From assembly GCA_963693315.1 (NCBI GenBank), contig OY856186.1, positions 367,343,859 through 367,407,858 on the forward strand: a DNA stretch of 64,000 nucleotides, read 5' to 3'. The notes beneath the pieces were generated by a model. The model was not told the DNA's origin and did no database searches. It saw nothing but the letters and a program-made list of their open reading frames with translations. This document shows positions 53,958 to 64,000 of the stretch, piece after piece. This DNA comes from Diogma glabrata (lineage: Eukaryota > Arthropoda > Insecta > Diptera > Cylindrotomidae). The position numbers and the translations under genes are program-made. Numbering within the stretch: the first letter of the stretch is position 1; each line of letters begins with the position of its first letter.

Positions 53958-56190
53958 TACATTTTTTTATTTTTTTTTTTTTAATAAAATGTGTTGTGTA
54001 ATAGGGTTTAGAATATGTGTCACAACAACACATAAATACCTTTTAAGACCTAGGTCTAGACCTGGGTCCCACAACAACTGGCGTTCTGAGGTGTAGATTA
54101 ACGCTTTTTTTTAAACATCTGTGGGTTGAAGCCACCTGAGACTAAGTGTTCCGGCAAACTATTCCATTTGTACGCAGTTCGGACAAAGAAGTCTCTCTGC
54201 GATCTGCCAGTATGACAGCGCGGGATCTTTACCGTTTTACTGGTTGCGGCAGCCGATTGCCGAGTGGAACGGGGGTAAGAATAAGTTTGAGGCATGATGC
54301 CGCTGATTTCATCTGAGCACTGCTGATGACGATATTTGTAAAAAACAACGAGGTCAGCAACAGTACGACGATGTTGTATGGAATGAAGTTTTGATGTCAA
54401 AGTTCGATCACCTACAATTCGTATAGCTCGCTTTTGAACAGAGTCCAAGAGGGCCAAGATGGAAACAGAGGCAGCACCCCAAACTTGACAGCAGTACTCC
54501 ATACAGGGACGAATATAGGACTTATAAACATGGAGCAATTGGTATGGAGTGAAAAATTGTTTGCATCTATTTAGGAGGCCGAGTTTTTTAGACGCGCTTT
54601 TTGCCATCGCCATTACATGATCGTTCCAGAGTAGGTCATTTGAAACTGTGACACCCAATAAACGAATGTTTTTACATTCACCTATTGGTTCATCACACAT
54701 ACTAAATAAAATATCTTTGGGGAACTCGGTCTTTAATCTGGAAACAATCAACAGCTGTGTTTTGGTGGAGTTGAAATTGACAAGGTTTTGGTCACCCCAG
54801 TCGGCGACTTTATTCAGGTCTTTGTTCACGTTTATGGCAGCGTCTCTCCGGGCAGGATTAATTCGTTCGTGCATTTTACCTTTTGAAGGAAGGGGCTCGA
54901 ACGACTTGTGCAGAGTACTATCATCTGCAAAACTATTTATTGGGTTGCTGGTGATTTTCAACAGTTCGTTGATATAAATCAAAAATAGGGTTGGAGACAA
55001 TACTGAGCCTTGGGGTACACCAGCGTTAATTAGTTTAGACTCAGAAGAATATCCGTCTAAGGTTACCGAAATGTATCGGTCGGATAGAAAATTTTGAATC
55101 AGCTTCACAACATTGGGATGAAAACCGTACGCAACGAGCTTGTTGATTAAGTTGGCATGCCAGACTCGATCGAATGCCTTGGAGATGTCTAAAGCGATAA
55201 CGTATGTTTCACCACCTTTATCAAGTATGCTGTTCCAACAATGCGCTACATAGTTTAATAGATCGGTAGTTGATCTTTTGTTTCGAAAACCGTATTGGCT
55301 GTCGGATATTAAATGATTTTCTTCCAGAAATTTTGAAATATGTGTATTAATATAATGCTCATAGACTTTGGATAGGACCGATAGTAAAGCTATTGGCCTA
55401 TAATTTGAGATATCGGATTTTGGTCCCTTTTTGGGGACGGGCTGGACATTTGCCAACTTCCAGCACGAGGGAAATATACCAGATTTGTAGGATTGGTAGC
55501 ATATTTTAGTTAAAGTTGGTGCAAGTTCTTTGGAAAAGGTTTTTAAAATAATGGGTGGAATATTGTCCATTCCTGATGCTTTGTTGATGTTTAACCCCTT
55601 TAAAAGTTTAGCGACTATTTTGGGTTTGAAGTGAAGTTCATTCATATTAACTCCTGAAGACTGGATTTGGGGTATTTCTTTAGGAGTTTCCAAAACAGTG
55701 GAGTTCAGAGCAAAGCGTTCAGCGAACAAGTTAGCTTTTCTTGCGGGATCATTGACGATTAAATCACCATCAATAATAGGGGGAATAGAAAATTTTGTAC
55801 CAGAATTTAAAGAATTTATGGCACTGTAGAAACTCTTGTCAGAAACAGACATAGACGTAAGTTTTGAGGCTTTCGCTCTGTCAATTTCGGACTTTTCGTT
55901 TGAGATAATCTGATTAAATATTTTGTTGGCCTTTAGATATTGGGATCGATTAGTGGGAGTTTTGTTATGAATCCAAATATTAAATGATTTACGTTTGTTT
56001 CTAAGTGCCGTTTTGGCAGCTTTCGAATACAAGTATTTTTGTTTGGGTTTTTGGTTTTTTGGTACAATTTGGTTTTTTGGTACAATCATCTGCCTGAGTT
56101 CAGATTTCAGTGGTCGTTCCCAACCATTTGTTTTATAGAAGTAGCTCTGGTCTTTTGTGATCCCCTTTTCAGCATAATGTGACTATTACC
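53958..56190 (-). mobile_element. Non-LTR retrotransposon, 5'-truncated
   Basis: On the minus strand the element ends in a poly(A) tract, seen as T runs at about 53964-53982 on plus. Upstream of it lie a short 3' UTR and a full RT ORF. The frame continues upstream of the first Met to about 56190 (YFYKTNGWERPLKSELRQ), but no endonuclease is found, so the 5' end is lost. The target duplication was not resolved. A dead fragment of the same family lies at 11870-12437. Confidence 0.85.
54098..56089 (-). CDS. LINE reverse transcriptase ORF
   Basis: This 663-residue uninterrupted RT frame has in order KASGMDNIPPIIL, YRPIALLSVLSKVYEHYI, QYGFRNKRSTTDLL, VIALDISKAFDRVWH, NAGVPQGSVLSPTLFLIYIN and the catalytic SFADDSTLH. 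A thumb and C-terminal region follow (RAIRIVGDRTLTSKLHSIQH, FFVRTAYKWNSLPEHLV). The enzyme copies LINE RNA at a nicked target. The endonuclease is missing from this copy. An 18-bp tandem duplication at 56046-56086 gives IVPKNQ twice at the start. The intact frame suggests a young insertion. Confidence 0.9.
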   Translation of the reverse strand: MIVPKNQIVPKNQKPKQKYLYSKAAKTALRNKRKSFNIWIHNKTPTNRSQYLKANKIFNQIISNEKSEIDRAKASKLTSMSVSDKSFYSAINSLNSGTKFSIPPIIDGDLIVNDPARKANLFAERFALNSTVLETPKEIPQIQSSGVNMNELHFKPKIVAKLLKGLNINKASGMDNIPPIILKTFSKELAPTLTKICYQSYKSGIFPSCWKLANVQPVPKKGPKSDISNYRPIALLSVLSKVYEHYINTHISKFLEENHLISDSQYGFRNKRSTTDLLNYVAHCWNSILDKGGETYVIALDISKAFDRVWHANLINKLVAYGFHPNVVKLIQNFLSDRYISVTLDGYSSESKLINAGVPQGSVLSPTLFLIYINELLKITSNPINSFADDSTLHKSFEPLPSKGKMHERINPARRDAAINVNKDLNKVADWGDQNLVNFNSTKTQLLIVSRLKTEFPKDILFSMCDEPIGECKNIRLLGVTVSNDLLWNDHVMAMAKSASKKLGLLNRCKQFFTPYQLLHVYKSYIRPCMEYCCQVWGAASVSILALLDSVQKRAIRIVGDRTLTSKLHSIQHRRTVADLVVFYKYRHQQCSDEISGIMPQTYSYPRSTRQSAAATSKTVKIPRCHTGRSQRDFFVRTAYKWNSLPEHLVSGGFNPQMFKKKR

Positions 56191-56279
56191 TTTCTTGCGA
56201 CAACAGCAAATATTTTCACTTTCCAGGTTAGAAGCTATTTTGATTTCAAGATTAGAAGTTATTGAAGATTCAAACTTAC

Positions 56280-56463
56280 AGGTGTTCGGCAGACCCCGAA
56301 CAATCCACCCACTCACGCACGCAAAATGTGAAGTCCCACTTTTTGCGTGCGTGGGTGGTTGACAAACCAGGATCTATGGAATGTGATTCAGGTTAACTCG
56401 AAAATGGAAGATCTGGATCGTTTTAAAATTAAACAAAATGGTGGGTGGTTTCCCGAACACCTG
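56280..56463. mobile_element. TA-flanked MITE with strong hairpin, 184 bp
   Basis: The left end CAGGTGTTCGG and right end CCGAACACCTG are perfect inverted ends, with TA on both outer sides. Inside, CCACCCACTCACGCACGCAA (56305-56324) pairs with TTTGCGTGCGTGGGTGG around a loop of about 13 bases. A related GGTTTCCCGAGCACTTGTA follows at about 56477. The TA target points to a Tc1/mariner or pogo family source. Confidence 0.75.
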
Positions 56464-56829
56464 TACGTTTGAATCGGTTTCCCGAGCACTTGTATTTTTG
56501 AAAGCTCAATAACATCTGTACCTGAATCGAATTTAATGAAACATAAGCATCTAGTACTGTACACAATAGATCTGCATCCGGTTCCGTTTTTTCACTTCCG
56601 GTAAAAATTGTTTGCATTTTTTCAATTTTTTTCATGGTCTTTATAATCAATTTAGTATGATAAGCAAACTCATAAAATAATGTGCTCTTCTTGAATTAAC
56701 ATTAATAAATAATGGGATTATTTTCAAATGTCTTAAAATGTGTCACATGATTTTCCATTAGAGGAAGGGGAGCAAGACGGGGTATTTAAGGTTTGATGCC
56801 CAATGAAACTTACCGTATTGTATTTTAAG
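56464..56829. other. Intron sequence, nothing firm
   Basis: AT-rich flank between the MITE and the next LINE. GGAAGGGGAGCAAGACGGGG at 56763-56782 could be an element end. Confidence 0.35.
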
Positions 56830-57033
56830 AATTCGTTTTATTTCAATAAATTTCTCGTCGCAGCAAATATTTTGTGCAATAACGTTAAAATTCTGCCAGA
56901 ACGAAATTCAAAAGATAAAGTGGTTGATGCGAATGGCAGAAAACTGCTGGAATTACTGGAAGATGTTGGGGGAATCATTGTAAATGGTAGAATAGATAAC
57001 GATAATGAAGGTGAATGAACTTTTGTAGGAGCT

Positions 57034-57861
57034 ATGGGGCAGTCGGTCATCGATTACTGTTGCTGTTCGGTGGCTTTATTAAATTTAATTGATAGTTTTC
57101 AGGTGATAGCTAAACCATACTCCGACCACATGCCAATTGGTTTCAATATTTTATGTTCCAACAATAACACAGCAAATATACGAAATGTAAGCCTCCCACC
57201 AAAATTGAAATGGATACCATCAGAAGAAAATATGTTTAAAACAAAAATGAATAATTGTATATGTATCGATGACTACCACACTTTAAATAACATAGTTGAA
57301 AAAGTAAATCTGATAAAAAATAAAATATCTTCGTGTGCCAAGCTACAAAACACCAAAACAAAATTATTTGAACCCAAAAATAACTGGTTTGATCATCAAT
57401 GTCTGAATTCGCGTGTCCGCATGTTTGAGAAACTAGAGGCATATCGCAAATATAACACATATATACACAGACTAAATTATATAGAAAATGTTAAAAGCTA
57501 CAAAAAACTGTGTATAGGAAAAAAGGTTACATATCACAATGAAGTGTTAAGAAAGTTAAGCTTAGTCAAAGACTCTAAACAGAGGTGGACATTAGCAAAC
57601 ACAATTAGACACAAAAAAATAACAATAAGCTCACAAATTGAAATGCATGAGTATATGCATCATTTCAATAAACTGTTATCACCTGAAACAGAAGTGGTAG
57701 AAATATATACGGCTGAACCTTTCATAAAAAATCCAGCACTGGATCGAGCTTTTGATTTGAATGAACTACAAACTGTTTTTAATAAAGCAAAAGAGAACAA
57801 GGCACCAGGAATAGACCATATCCCATTTGAATTCTTCAAAGCTGCTCCCAAGGAATTTTAA
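57034..57861 (+). pseudogene. LINE endonuclease end and RT start
   Basis: This 275-codon frame opens in the endonuclease (GQSVIDYCC, then YSDHMPIGFNI, the catalytic Asp-His) and continues through a basic linker to AKENKAPGIDHIPFEFFKAA, the first RT motif, where a TAA stops it. The previous endonuclease segment, NSKDKVVDANGRKLLELLED, is in another frame upstream, broken by a TGA near 57016. Confidence 0.85.
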
Positions 57862-57938
57862 AACGAGATTTTGTTAGTATTCAACGAAATGTTTGAATAT
57901 ACTTCCAAATTCAGGAATCGTTTAATAAATCTATAATT

Positions 57939-58676
57939 GTGCCAATTTTCAAGAAAGAAGATATACATCAGCCTCTAAACTATCGCGGACTTTCACTTTC
58001 TGATACGTTATATAAATTATTTACTGGAATCATACTGAATAGAATAAATTTATGTGTAGAGGAATGTAATTTATTAAGTGAATTCCAAGCAGGATTCCGA
58101 AAAAACTATTCCACAGTTGACAACATTTTTAATTTAGCGAGTATTATTCATATTTATTTGGCAAAAAGGAAGAAGCTGTATGCATTTTTTGTTGACTTAA
58201 AATCAGCCTTTGACAAAATTATCAGAAGTACACTATTTTACAAATTGTCATGTGTTGGTATGTCAACGAAAATTCTCAATATTTTGAAACTTCTATACAC
58301 AGACACAAAGTCAGAAGTGTGGGATCGTGAGAAACTGTCGTCCTTCTTTGATGTACGTCAAGGAGTCAAACAAGGGTGCTCGATTAGCCCTATATTGTTT
58401 GCGCTATTTATAGAGGACCTACATGAAGAATTGCCTGGAGGTATTAAAATCAAAGATCTACTAGTACGCATACTGCTCTACGCTGATGATATTGTTTTGT
58501 TTGCTGAAACCCCAGAAGAACTACAAAATATGATTGATAAATTATTTAACTACTGCAAAAAATGGAATCTTGTTGTCAACTTGGAAAAATCAAAAGTAGT
58601 TATTTTTCGTAATGGAGGTCGAAAAGCAGCAAATGAAGAATGGTGGTTTGATGACATAAAGAATAATTCTTTCTAA
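57939..58676 (+). pseudogene. LINE reverse transcriptase core
   Basis: This 245-codon RT block has LNYRGLSLSDTLYKLFTGII, FQAGFRKNYSTVDNIF, FFVDLKSAFDKI, QGVKQGCSISPILFALFIED and the catalytic LLYADDIVLFAE. It ends at a TAA just after a Trp-rich turn (NEEWWFDDIKNNSF). The following part of the protein resumes in a new frame after about 60 bases. Confidence 0.9.
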
Positions 58677-58738
58677 AAAATAATAGAATTGCACCATCTT
58701 GTAAATTTAAAACCTTTGAGGCTGCATCAAGATCAATT

Positions 58739-59519
58739 ATGTGTTATGCTGGACAAGTATGGGGATTCAAAGAATATGAAGCCGTTGAGAAGCTACAACG
58801 GTATTTTTTAAAGAAAATATTTTATCTACCAACTAACACACCAAATTACATGTTGCAAATTGAAACTGGTCTGAATCGTCTGTATATATATACATTGAAG
58901 CTTCATGTTGAGTACATAGATAAAATACTAAAATATCCAAGTAACCAACTACCTAGAATATTGGCTGAAGAAACTATAGAACAGAACATTTTCTGGGCCA
59001 AAGAGTACCAAGATATCTTTACTAAAGCGGGCGTTGCTTATAACCATTCTGATATAAACATTAATCGGAAAGTCCAGCAGGAATGAGTACTACAAAACCT
59101 TAAACTAATTCATTGGGATGAGCACGTAACAGCAGTGAAATTTTCTCAATTCCATATGACGAGTACTGTAATCTACAGTATGTTAACGTGCCAAATTATT
59201 TCAACGATATAAATTCAATTGAAATGATTCGACAAATATTCAAAACACGTGGGGGTTACTCGATGTTAATGGAACAGATTTCAAAAGTAATACAGTTGGA
59301 CTTTGCTCGATTTGTAATCTGGATGAGACAGAAATAACCTTCCATTTTATAGCTATATGTCCAGCGTTCAAAGCCAGAAGAAAAGCATGTCTAGGTAAAG
59401 AAATCTTATCTCGTGAAGAATGTATGGAATTCTTAAATGGGAAAAACTACGAGCTCCTATTTAATTATCTATCACCAACTATCCAGTACAGAAACCTTTT
59501 AATTAAAGAATTCAACTAA
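58739..59519 (+). pseudogene. LINE C-terminal region with Cys-His finger
   Basis: The frame at 58739-59086 begins CYAGQVWGFKEYEAVEKLQR, the conserved segment after the RT. Frame changes follow. The last part from about 59300 includes CSICNLDETEITFHFIAICP and ends YRNLLIKEFN at a TAA. A simple TATATG repeat follows directly. Confidence 0.75.
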
Positions 59520-59590
59520 TATGTATGTATATATATATGCATGTGTATATGTGTGTATATATGTATATATGTATATATGTGTATATATGG
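59520..59590. repeat. TATATG/TGTATA microsatellite
   Basis: Repeats of ATGTATATAT and ATGTGTATAT directly follow the LINE stop codon and are probably the 3' tail or its expansion. Confidence 0.8.
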
Positions 59591-59944
59591 TTAAATGAAA
59601 ACAATTTGTTTTAATTACTATTTTTGCTAATTTACATACTTCTTTATAATAATCAATGTGATATGTAGAGTAATATGAAATTATGTTGCCAGCCTGACAA
59701 CAGACAGACAACTTTAAGTTATGTTAGGTATTTTATTTTACAAGCATTAAATATTATGAACTGTTAAATACAGTGAATTTTATGAATAAAAATTAATTAT
59801 TATTATATTATATTTTATTATTTCAATAATCATCTTTGGTAATCAGCGTTCATTATTAAAGTCTTTTTAAGAATCTAATTACCATATTAAAATTAAAAAA
59901 AATTCATAACTAGAAACAGTCTTTCTCCCCATCTTGGCCCACTT

Positions 59945-60250
59945 TTATTTGGCGTATGGTTTTTTTTGTGACACATTAAAAATTAAACTTAAAAATAGGT
60001 AGATTCTTCTATAAAATCTACCCAAAACAAAACATGGATACACATTAAATGAACATACAATCGATTTGATTGCGCGTCTATTAGTAAAAAAGTAAAAAGT
60101 AATGTCTGAGATGTTGCCATTGTAACGTCGAATTGGACACACAATTGCAATGTGTTTTATGGTTTGTTGTGGAGCGCCGCAGTCACACAACTTGGCCCAC
60201 TTATGGGGCGAGATGGAGCAACCCCGTGCTCAGTCATGCCCTAACAGGTC
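59945..60250 (-). pseudogene. LINE C-terminal finger fragment
   Basis: On the minus strand, GCSISPHKWAKLCDCGAPQQ, then TIKHIAIVCPIRRYNGN, match the C-terminal CDCG.P.QT..HI...CP.R finger of certain LINE ORF2 proteins. Only this end is present. It is a third or fourth LINE family in the intron. Confidence 0.7.
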
Positions 60251-60302
60251 ATTCTGAATTTAAAAAAAAAACTGGATAAAAGCATTGTGCAATATTAGAT
60301 GC

Positions 60303-60372
60303 GTTCGATTTGACTGAAAAAACAATTTCATACAATTTTTCAGTTGTTTCAGTTGCTTCAGTCAAATCGAAC
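60303..60372. mobile_element. Short hairpin MITE, copy 2
   Basis: GTTCGATTTGACTGAA at the left and TTCAGTCAAATCGAAC at the right, with internal TTCAGTTG units, match the element at 16468-16556. This copy is 70 bp. Confidence 0.78.
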
Positions 60373-61719
60373 AGGGCTATTGTCACATGTGAATATATTT
60401 ACATCTTGTGTGAGATGTTATTACTTAAGTACACTTACTCACTAAACACTCTAAATTAAAAGAAGTTATGACTAGATATTTCCAAAAAACAAATAAAGCG
60501 CTTGGTGTGGTTAATGCACTTGGTTGAGTAATGGCCAATATGGCGACGCGACTTCAGGTGGTAACACGATATAGCTCCCTTACAAAAACCATTTTTTGTT
60601 TAAATTTCTACCACCCGTACTTTACCATCAAACACAGAAATAATTTTTGTCACTGTTGCTAGTAGCCATCAGTGGAAGCATTTGGTCGTCTGCAATTTAT
60701 ACAACATCCATTAATTTTATATTTTTGGTTTTTCAAATCGACTCCTAACAACTTTTTTTTTAATATTTAATTATGCTACACTGAATAGCTGGGCAGAACG
60801 ACCAATTTTTGAAGTTTTATGAATGAGAAATAAATTAGAGAATGAAAAACGTTTGAAAACAAATTTTAGTAATATACTTTGTGAATATGTAATTACGTAA
60901 CTTAAATATTACGTCATGTCATTAGAAAATATTGCTTGTTCTTTATAAAATATTTGACTTAAATAATCACTGAAACTCAATAAATTTAAATTGCTCTCGT
61001 AATTATTGTCATTCATTTTATAAAAATTAGCACAACTATAAAGAAAACATTTAATATTTTTTGGCATTTGAAATTTAGAATTGTTTTTAATTTAATCAAA
61101 AAGTTTGTGGAAGTAAATATAAACATTGAAAAACAAATTATAATGGAGAAAAAAGAAATTCAATTTGACAGATTTGCTATCACAATTTTTGTTGTCTCTG
61201 TTCGTACAATTTTAGAGCTGGGTTCTCTCTATATATATAAGAGTTCTCTCTATATTTATATATACTCGATATGTGCAACTTTGTCGCAAAGTCGCTCGAA
61301 CATTTAATTTCCATGATACACATGCAAAACGGATAACATGTCAATTATAGTTTGATACTGTTTCCTTCAAACAATAAGTAACCGATATGCTGTAGAAAAA
61401 ATATACATTATTTCCGTTTCCGGTCTGGAAAAAAACTTAACTTTGAAAATCAAATTTTGCTCTTGTCAATATTAATCAAAAAACTTCTTACAATAAACTG
61501 TTAAAATTGACCACAAAACCTCATTTTGTCTTTGTATTACTGTCGTAAAATTACTTCAAATAATAATCATGCTAAAAAACATTTATTTGTGCATAACAAA
61601 ACGTTCAGTATTAAAAATATATATTTAATCAAAAAATCATATTATTCACAGATATTTTGGTTTTGGTATTGTATTTCATGTTGGCTTATAGTAAATATAA
61701 AATATTTTTCTCTTTTCAG
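60373..61719. other. Intron sequence before roquin exon 2
   Basis: AT-rich sequence with no repeat or frame of interest apart from a TCTCTATATA-rich stretch at about 61225-61265. The polypyrimidine tract and acceptor TTTTCTCTTTTCAG end it. Confidence 0.5.
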
Positions 61720-62894
61720 ACAACAATAACTACAGAATTAGATAATCTACCAATTAATTATGCCCTATTACAATTAGTTAATAATTCAACATCATTACTA
61801 ACAAATGACGTTGAAATAACATCAATAAGTGTCCAAAATTTAAGTGCTGACGATTTACAATGTTACAATATAGCAAAAAAATGTATAGAAGATTTGGCTT
61901 TAAATTTAAAGCCATTTTCAAATGGAAGTTCTGGCAACTTTTTATCACGTCCAATGCAGAGGAAATTAGTCACATTGATTAATTGTCAATTGATTGAAGA
62001 TGAAGGACGATCTAGAGCATTGCGTGCCGCTCGATCATTGGGTGAAAGGACTGTGACTGAATTAATACTTCAACATCAAAATCCACAACAGCTTAGTGCA
62101 AATTTATGGGCAGCCGTAAGAGCACGTGGTTGTCAATTTTTAGGACCGGCTATGCAAGAAGAAGTATTAAAATTAGTTCTATTAGCTCTAGAAGATGGAT
62201 CACCTTTATCACGAAAAGTTCTTGTAATGTTCGTTGTTCAAAGATTAGAACCTCATTTTCCTCAAGCATCCAAAACAAGTATAGGTCATGTAGTGCAATT
62301 ATTGTATCGTGCAAGCTGTTTTAAAGTTTCAAAACGTGAAGCGGACTCTTCATTAATGCAATTGAAAGACGAATTTCGAACGTATGAAGCTTTAAGACGT
62401 GAGCACGATGCTCAAATAGTTCAAATTGCAACAGAAGCTGGACTTCGAATAGCACCTGATCAGTGGTCTGCTTTACTGTATGGCGATACAACACATAAAT
62501 CTCATATGCAAAGTATTATAGATAAATTACAAACACCACAATCATTTGCACAATCAGTTCAAGAACTTGTTATTGCATTGCAAAGAACTGGTGATCCGGC
62601 TCAGTTATCTGGACTTCGAGTGCATTTAAAATATTTAGCTAATATTGATCCTAGTGCAGAAAATAATGTACCATTATGGCGTGAGGTAGCAGATGCATTA
62701 AATTCAGTAAAACAAGTTGTGCTCGGACTTGTTGAATTTGTACAACATCATGGTAATCGTAAATTACAAGAGTCTGGTCACTCTAATCACAATACTAAAT
62801 ATAAAATTAGTATGTGTCGTGATTTAAATCTTCGTGGAACTTGTCCTAGAGGTACTAATTGTACTTTTGCTCATTCAGAAGATGAACTAGAAAA
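61720..62894 (+). CDS. roquin: Roquin, second coding exon (ROQ domain, CCCH finger)
   Basis: This exon of 391 codons plus two bases continues from exon 1 (..CPFDQ / TTITTELDN..). It contains the HEPN-like and winged-helix ROQ region, which binds stem-loop decay elements: [40 protein letters not shown], then [40 protein letters not shown] and [18 protein letters not shown]. Near the end, [20 protein letters not shown] followed by H is a C-x8-C-x5-C-x3-H zinc finger. Identity to vertebrate Roquin is very high across the ROQ core. It ends GAA AA before GTACGT (phase 2). Confidence 0.96.
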
Positions 62895-62960
62895 GTACGT
62901 ACAAATATTTTAATTAGTTTTATATAAAATTGTGTTAATCAATTATTTTGTTTTATGTAG
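62895..62960 (+). other. Roquin intron 2, 66 bp
   Basis: The donor GTACGT and acceptor TTTATGTAG join ELEK to YRAKNRKMN, the position expected for Roquin. The short size is normal for an insect and contrasts with the 27.9-kb intron before it. Confidence 0.88.
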
Positions 62961-64000
62961 ATATCGCGCCAAAAATAGAAAAATGAATGCACGTACATCT
63001 AATTCCGGTATTAAGGATTCAGTGGATTATTTATCAGATACTCTTAACATAAGTGGAAGTCATAGTTTTATACCTTCCGAAGAAACGTCACCAATGCGTT
63101 TTCCATCTAAATCAACTATGCCGTATGTTGAGAAATTACCAATTCCATCATCAGTACAAAATATTAACCAATTACCACCGCAACCATCTCGACTACCATT
63201 TGATCCGTATAACAATTTAAATTATCCACCACCTCCACCACCGCCTTTACCACCTATACAAACAATGACAACAGTAATGCAGCCACCACCTCCGCCTCAA
63301 CAAACATCACCTATGCCGGGTGGTAGTAGAAGTGGGAATGGCAATAATTATCACCGTCTTATGCCATCACAAAACTACCCACAAAATTATTCACAAAGTA
63401 ACCATAATAATAATGGTAATTCCAACAACACGAATCTAACACCGATTTATTCCGGAAATCCTAAAAATTATAGTCCAGAATTATATGGAAATCCAGCGCA
63501 ACACAATTTAATGATGAATTCTGTTAGTGGCTCAAATGCAACACAATCACCTCAACAATCCCTTGCATATCAAAATTCTGGTAAAATAGATCCTAGACTT
63601 GAATTAATGAGACAAAATATGTTATGGGATCAGCATCAACATCGTCATCAACAAACACCGCATGGTCAACATAATATGCACTTAAAAACTCCGCCCAGTA
63701 ATCAACAGATGTATGTAGGATCTCCGAATAATAATAATCGATCACCAACAAATCAAAATCCTAATCAAACATTGAGGAATGCGCATTCATTAGAACAACA
63801 TCATTTGGATATTTTAAAAGAAATGGAAAAGGTTCAAAATAGTAACAAAATTTTATCTCAACCAACAACTTCATCAATGTTCTCGAATGGTGGTAATTTA
63901 AATTCAACAATTTCAAATAGCAATAGTAACAATAGCAACATTGTAAACGATGATGGAATAGTCTCTAATGCTGGTCATACCTCATATTGGGGCAACGCAC
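62961..64000 (+). CDS. roquin: Roquin, third exon (Pro- and Asn/Gln-rich tail), partial
   Basis: The frame is open for at least 346 codons to the window end. It starts KYRAKNRKMNARTS, then has a proline cluster (NYPPPPPPPLPPI and MQPPPPPQQ) and long Asn/Gln/Ser/His-rich low-complexity stretches. In Roquin this C-terminal region recruits decay and deadenylation factors. A possible helix at LEQHHLDILKEMEKVQN stands out in otherwise disordered sequence. The stop codon is outside the window. Confidence 0.9.

Larger units (their letters stand above)
56830..59519 (+). mobile_element. Non-LTR retrotransposon relic
   Basis: Coding segments on plus follow LINE order: the end of an endonuclease (56890-57160), a linker and RT start (57034-57861), the RT core (57939-58676), a thumb and C-terminal region (58739-59086), and a final Cys-His finger (CSICNLDETEITFHFIAICP near 59310) ending at 59519. 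Stops and frameshifts separate the blocks. It is a different family from the other two LINEs. The finger type suggests an RNase H-lacking clade, which I could not name with confidence. Confidence 0.85.
33846..61719 (+). other. Roquin intron, 27,874 bp
   Basis: The donor GTAAGT at 33846 and the acceptor TCTTTTCAG ending at 61719 define a phase-0 intron. Transposable elements on both strands fill much of it, including full-length or near-full-length BEL/Pao, Tigger and LINE copies. No independent host gene was recognised inside. Confidence 0.9.

Noticed and set aside
56763..59940. GGGGAGCAAGACGGGG and CTCCCCATCTTGGCCC as a TIR pair around the LINE
   Set aside because: Similarity is only about ten scattered bases and no target duplication is visible.
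61657..61719. Upstream extension of the roquin exon 2 frame with its own Met
   Set aside because: It lies in the intron before a strong TTTTCAG acceptor; conservation begins exactly at 61720.

Overview
The window is AT-rich nuclear DNA from an insect, probably a fly or a related holometabolan. The evidence is the exon-intron structure with GT-AG splice sites, a Roquin (RC3H) RING/ROQ/CCCH gene, an ANKRD54-like ankyrin gene, a protamine-like MST-HMG-box gene of the kind known from Diptera, and many arthropod-type transposable elements. No bacterial features are present.

Only three host genes are convincing. They are a small sperm-nuclear protamine-like gene (3698-3967, minus), an ANKRD54-like ankyrin-repeat gene (18609-19319, minus), and the 5' part of roquin on the plus strand. 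Roquin has its RING exon at 33684-33845, its ROQ/CCCH exon at 61720-62894, and an open third exon from 62961 past the window end. The first two roquin coding exons are separated by an intron of about 27.9 kb. A secreted-looking ORF at 23911-24321 and a broken unrecognised ORF cluster at 44355-45249 remain uncertain.

Almost everything else is transposon. Region 1-4.4 kb is mostly empty apart from a 16-bp tandem array running into a near-perfect 121-bp palindrome. At 4492-9501 lies a nearly intact Ty3/gypsy element with 5-bp target duplications. From 10.7 to 14.8 kb are relics of non-LTR and Ty3/gypsy elements. From 15.3 to 23.5 kb are hairpins, a 453-bp tandem duplication and a cluster of TIR elements, including a PIF/Harbinger-like relic invaded by a smaller TIR element. 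From 25.1 to 31.3 kb is an array of one TIR family, one copy of which was hit by a non-LTR element with a 12-bp target duplication, a 2A-like motif and a PHD-like finger.

The roquin intron holds a BEL/Pao element (35165-42633, minus) inserted into an older Ty3/gypsy integrase relic. It also holds an orphan RNase H fragment, a 724-bp TIR element, a mariner relic, a Tigger/pogo relic, a minus-strand non-LTR RT, a TA-flanked MITE, a plus-strand non-LTR relic and a LINE tail fragment. The BEL/Pao Gag also carries a PHD finger, so two unrelated retroelements here encode this type of domain. The layout is a gene-poor stretch where nested transposition accounts for most of the length.
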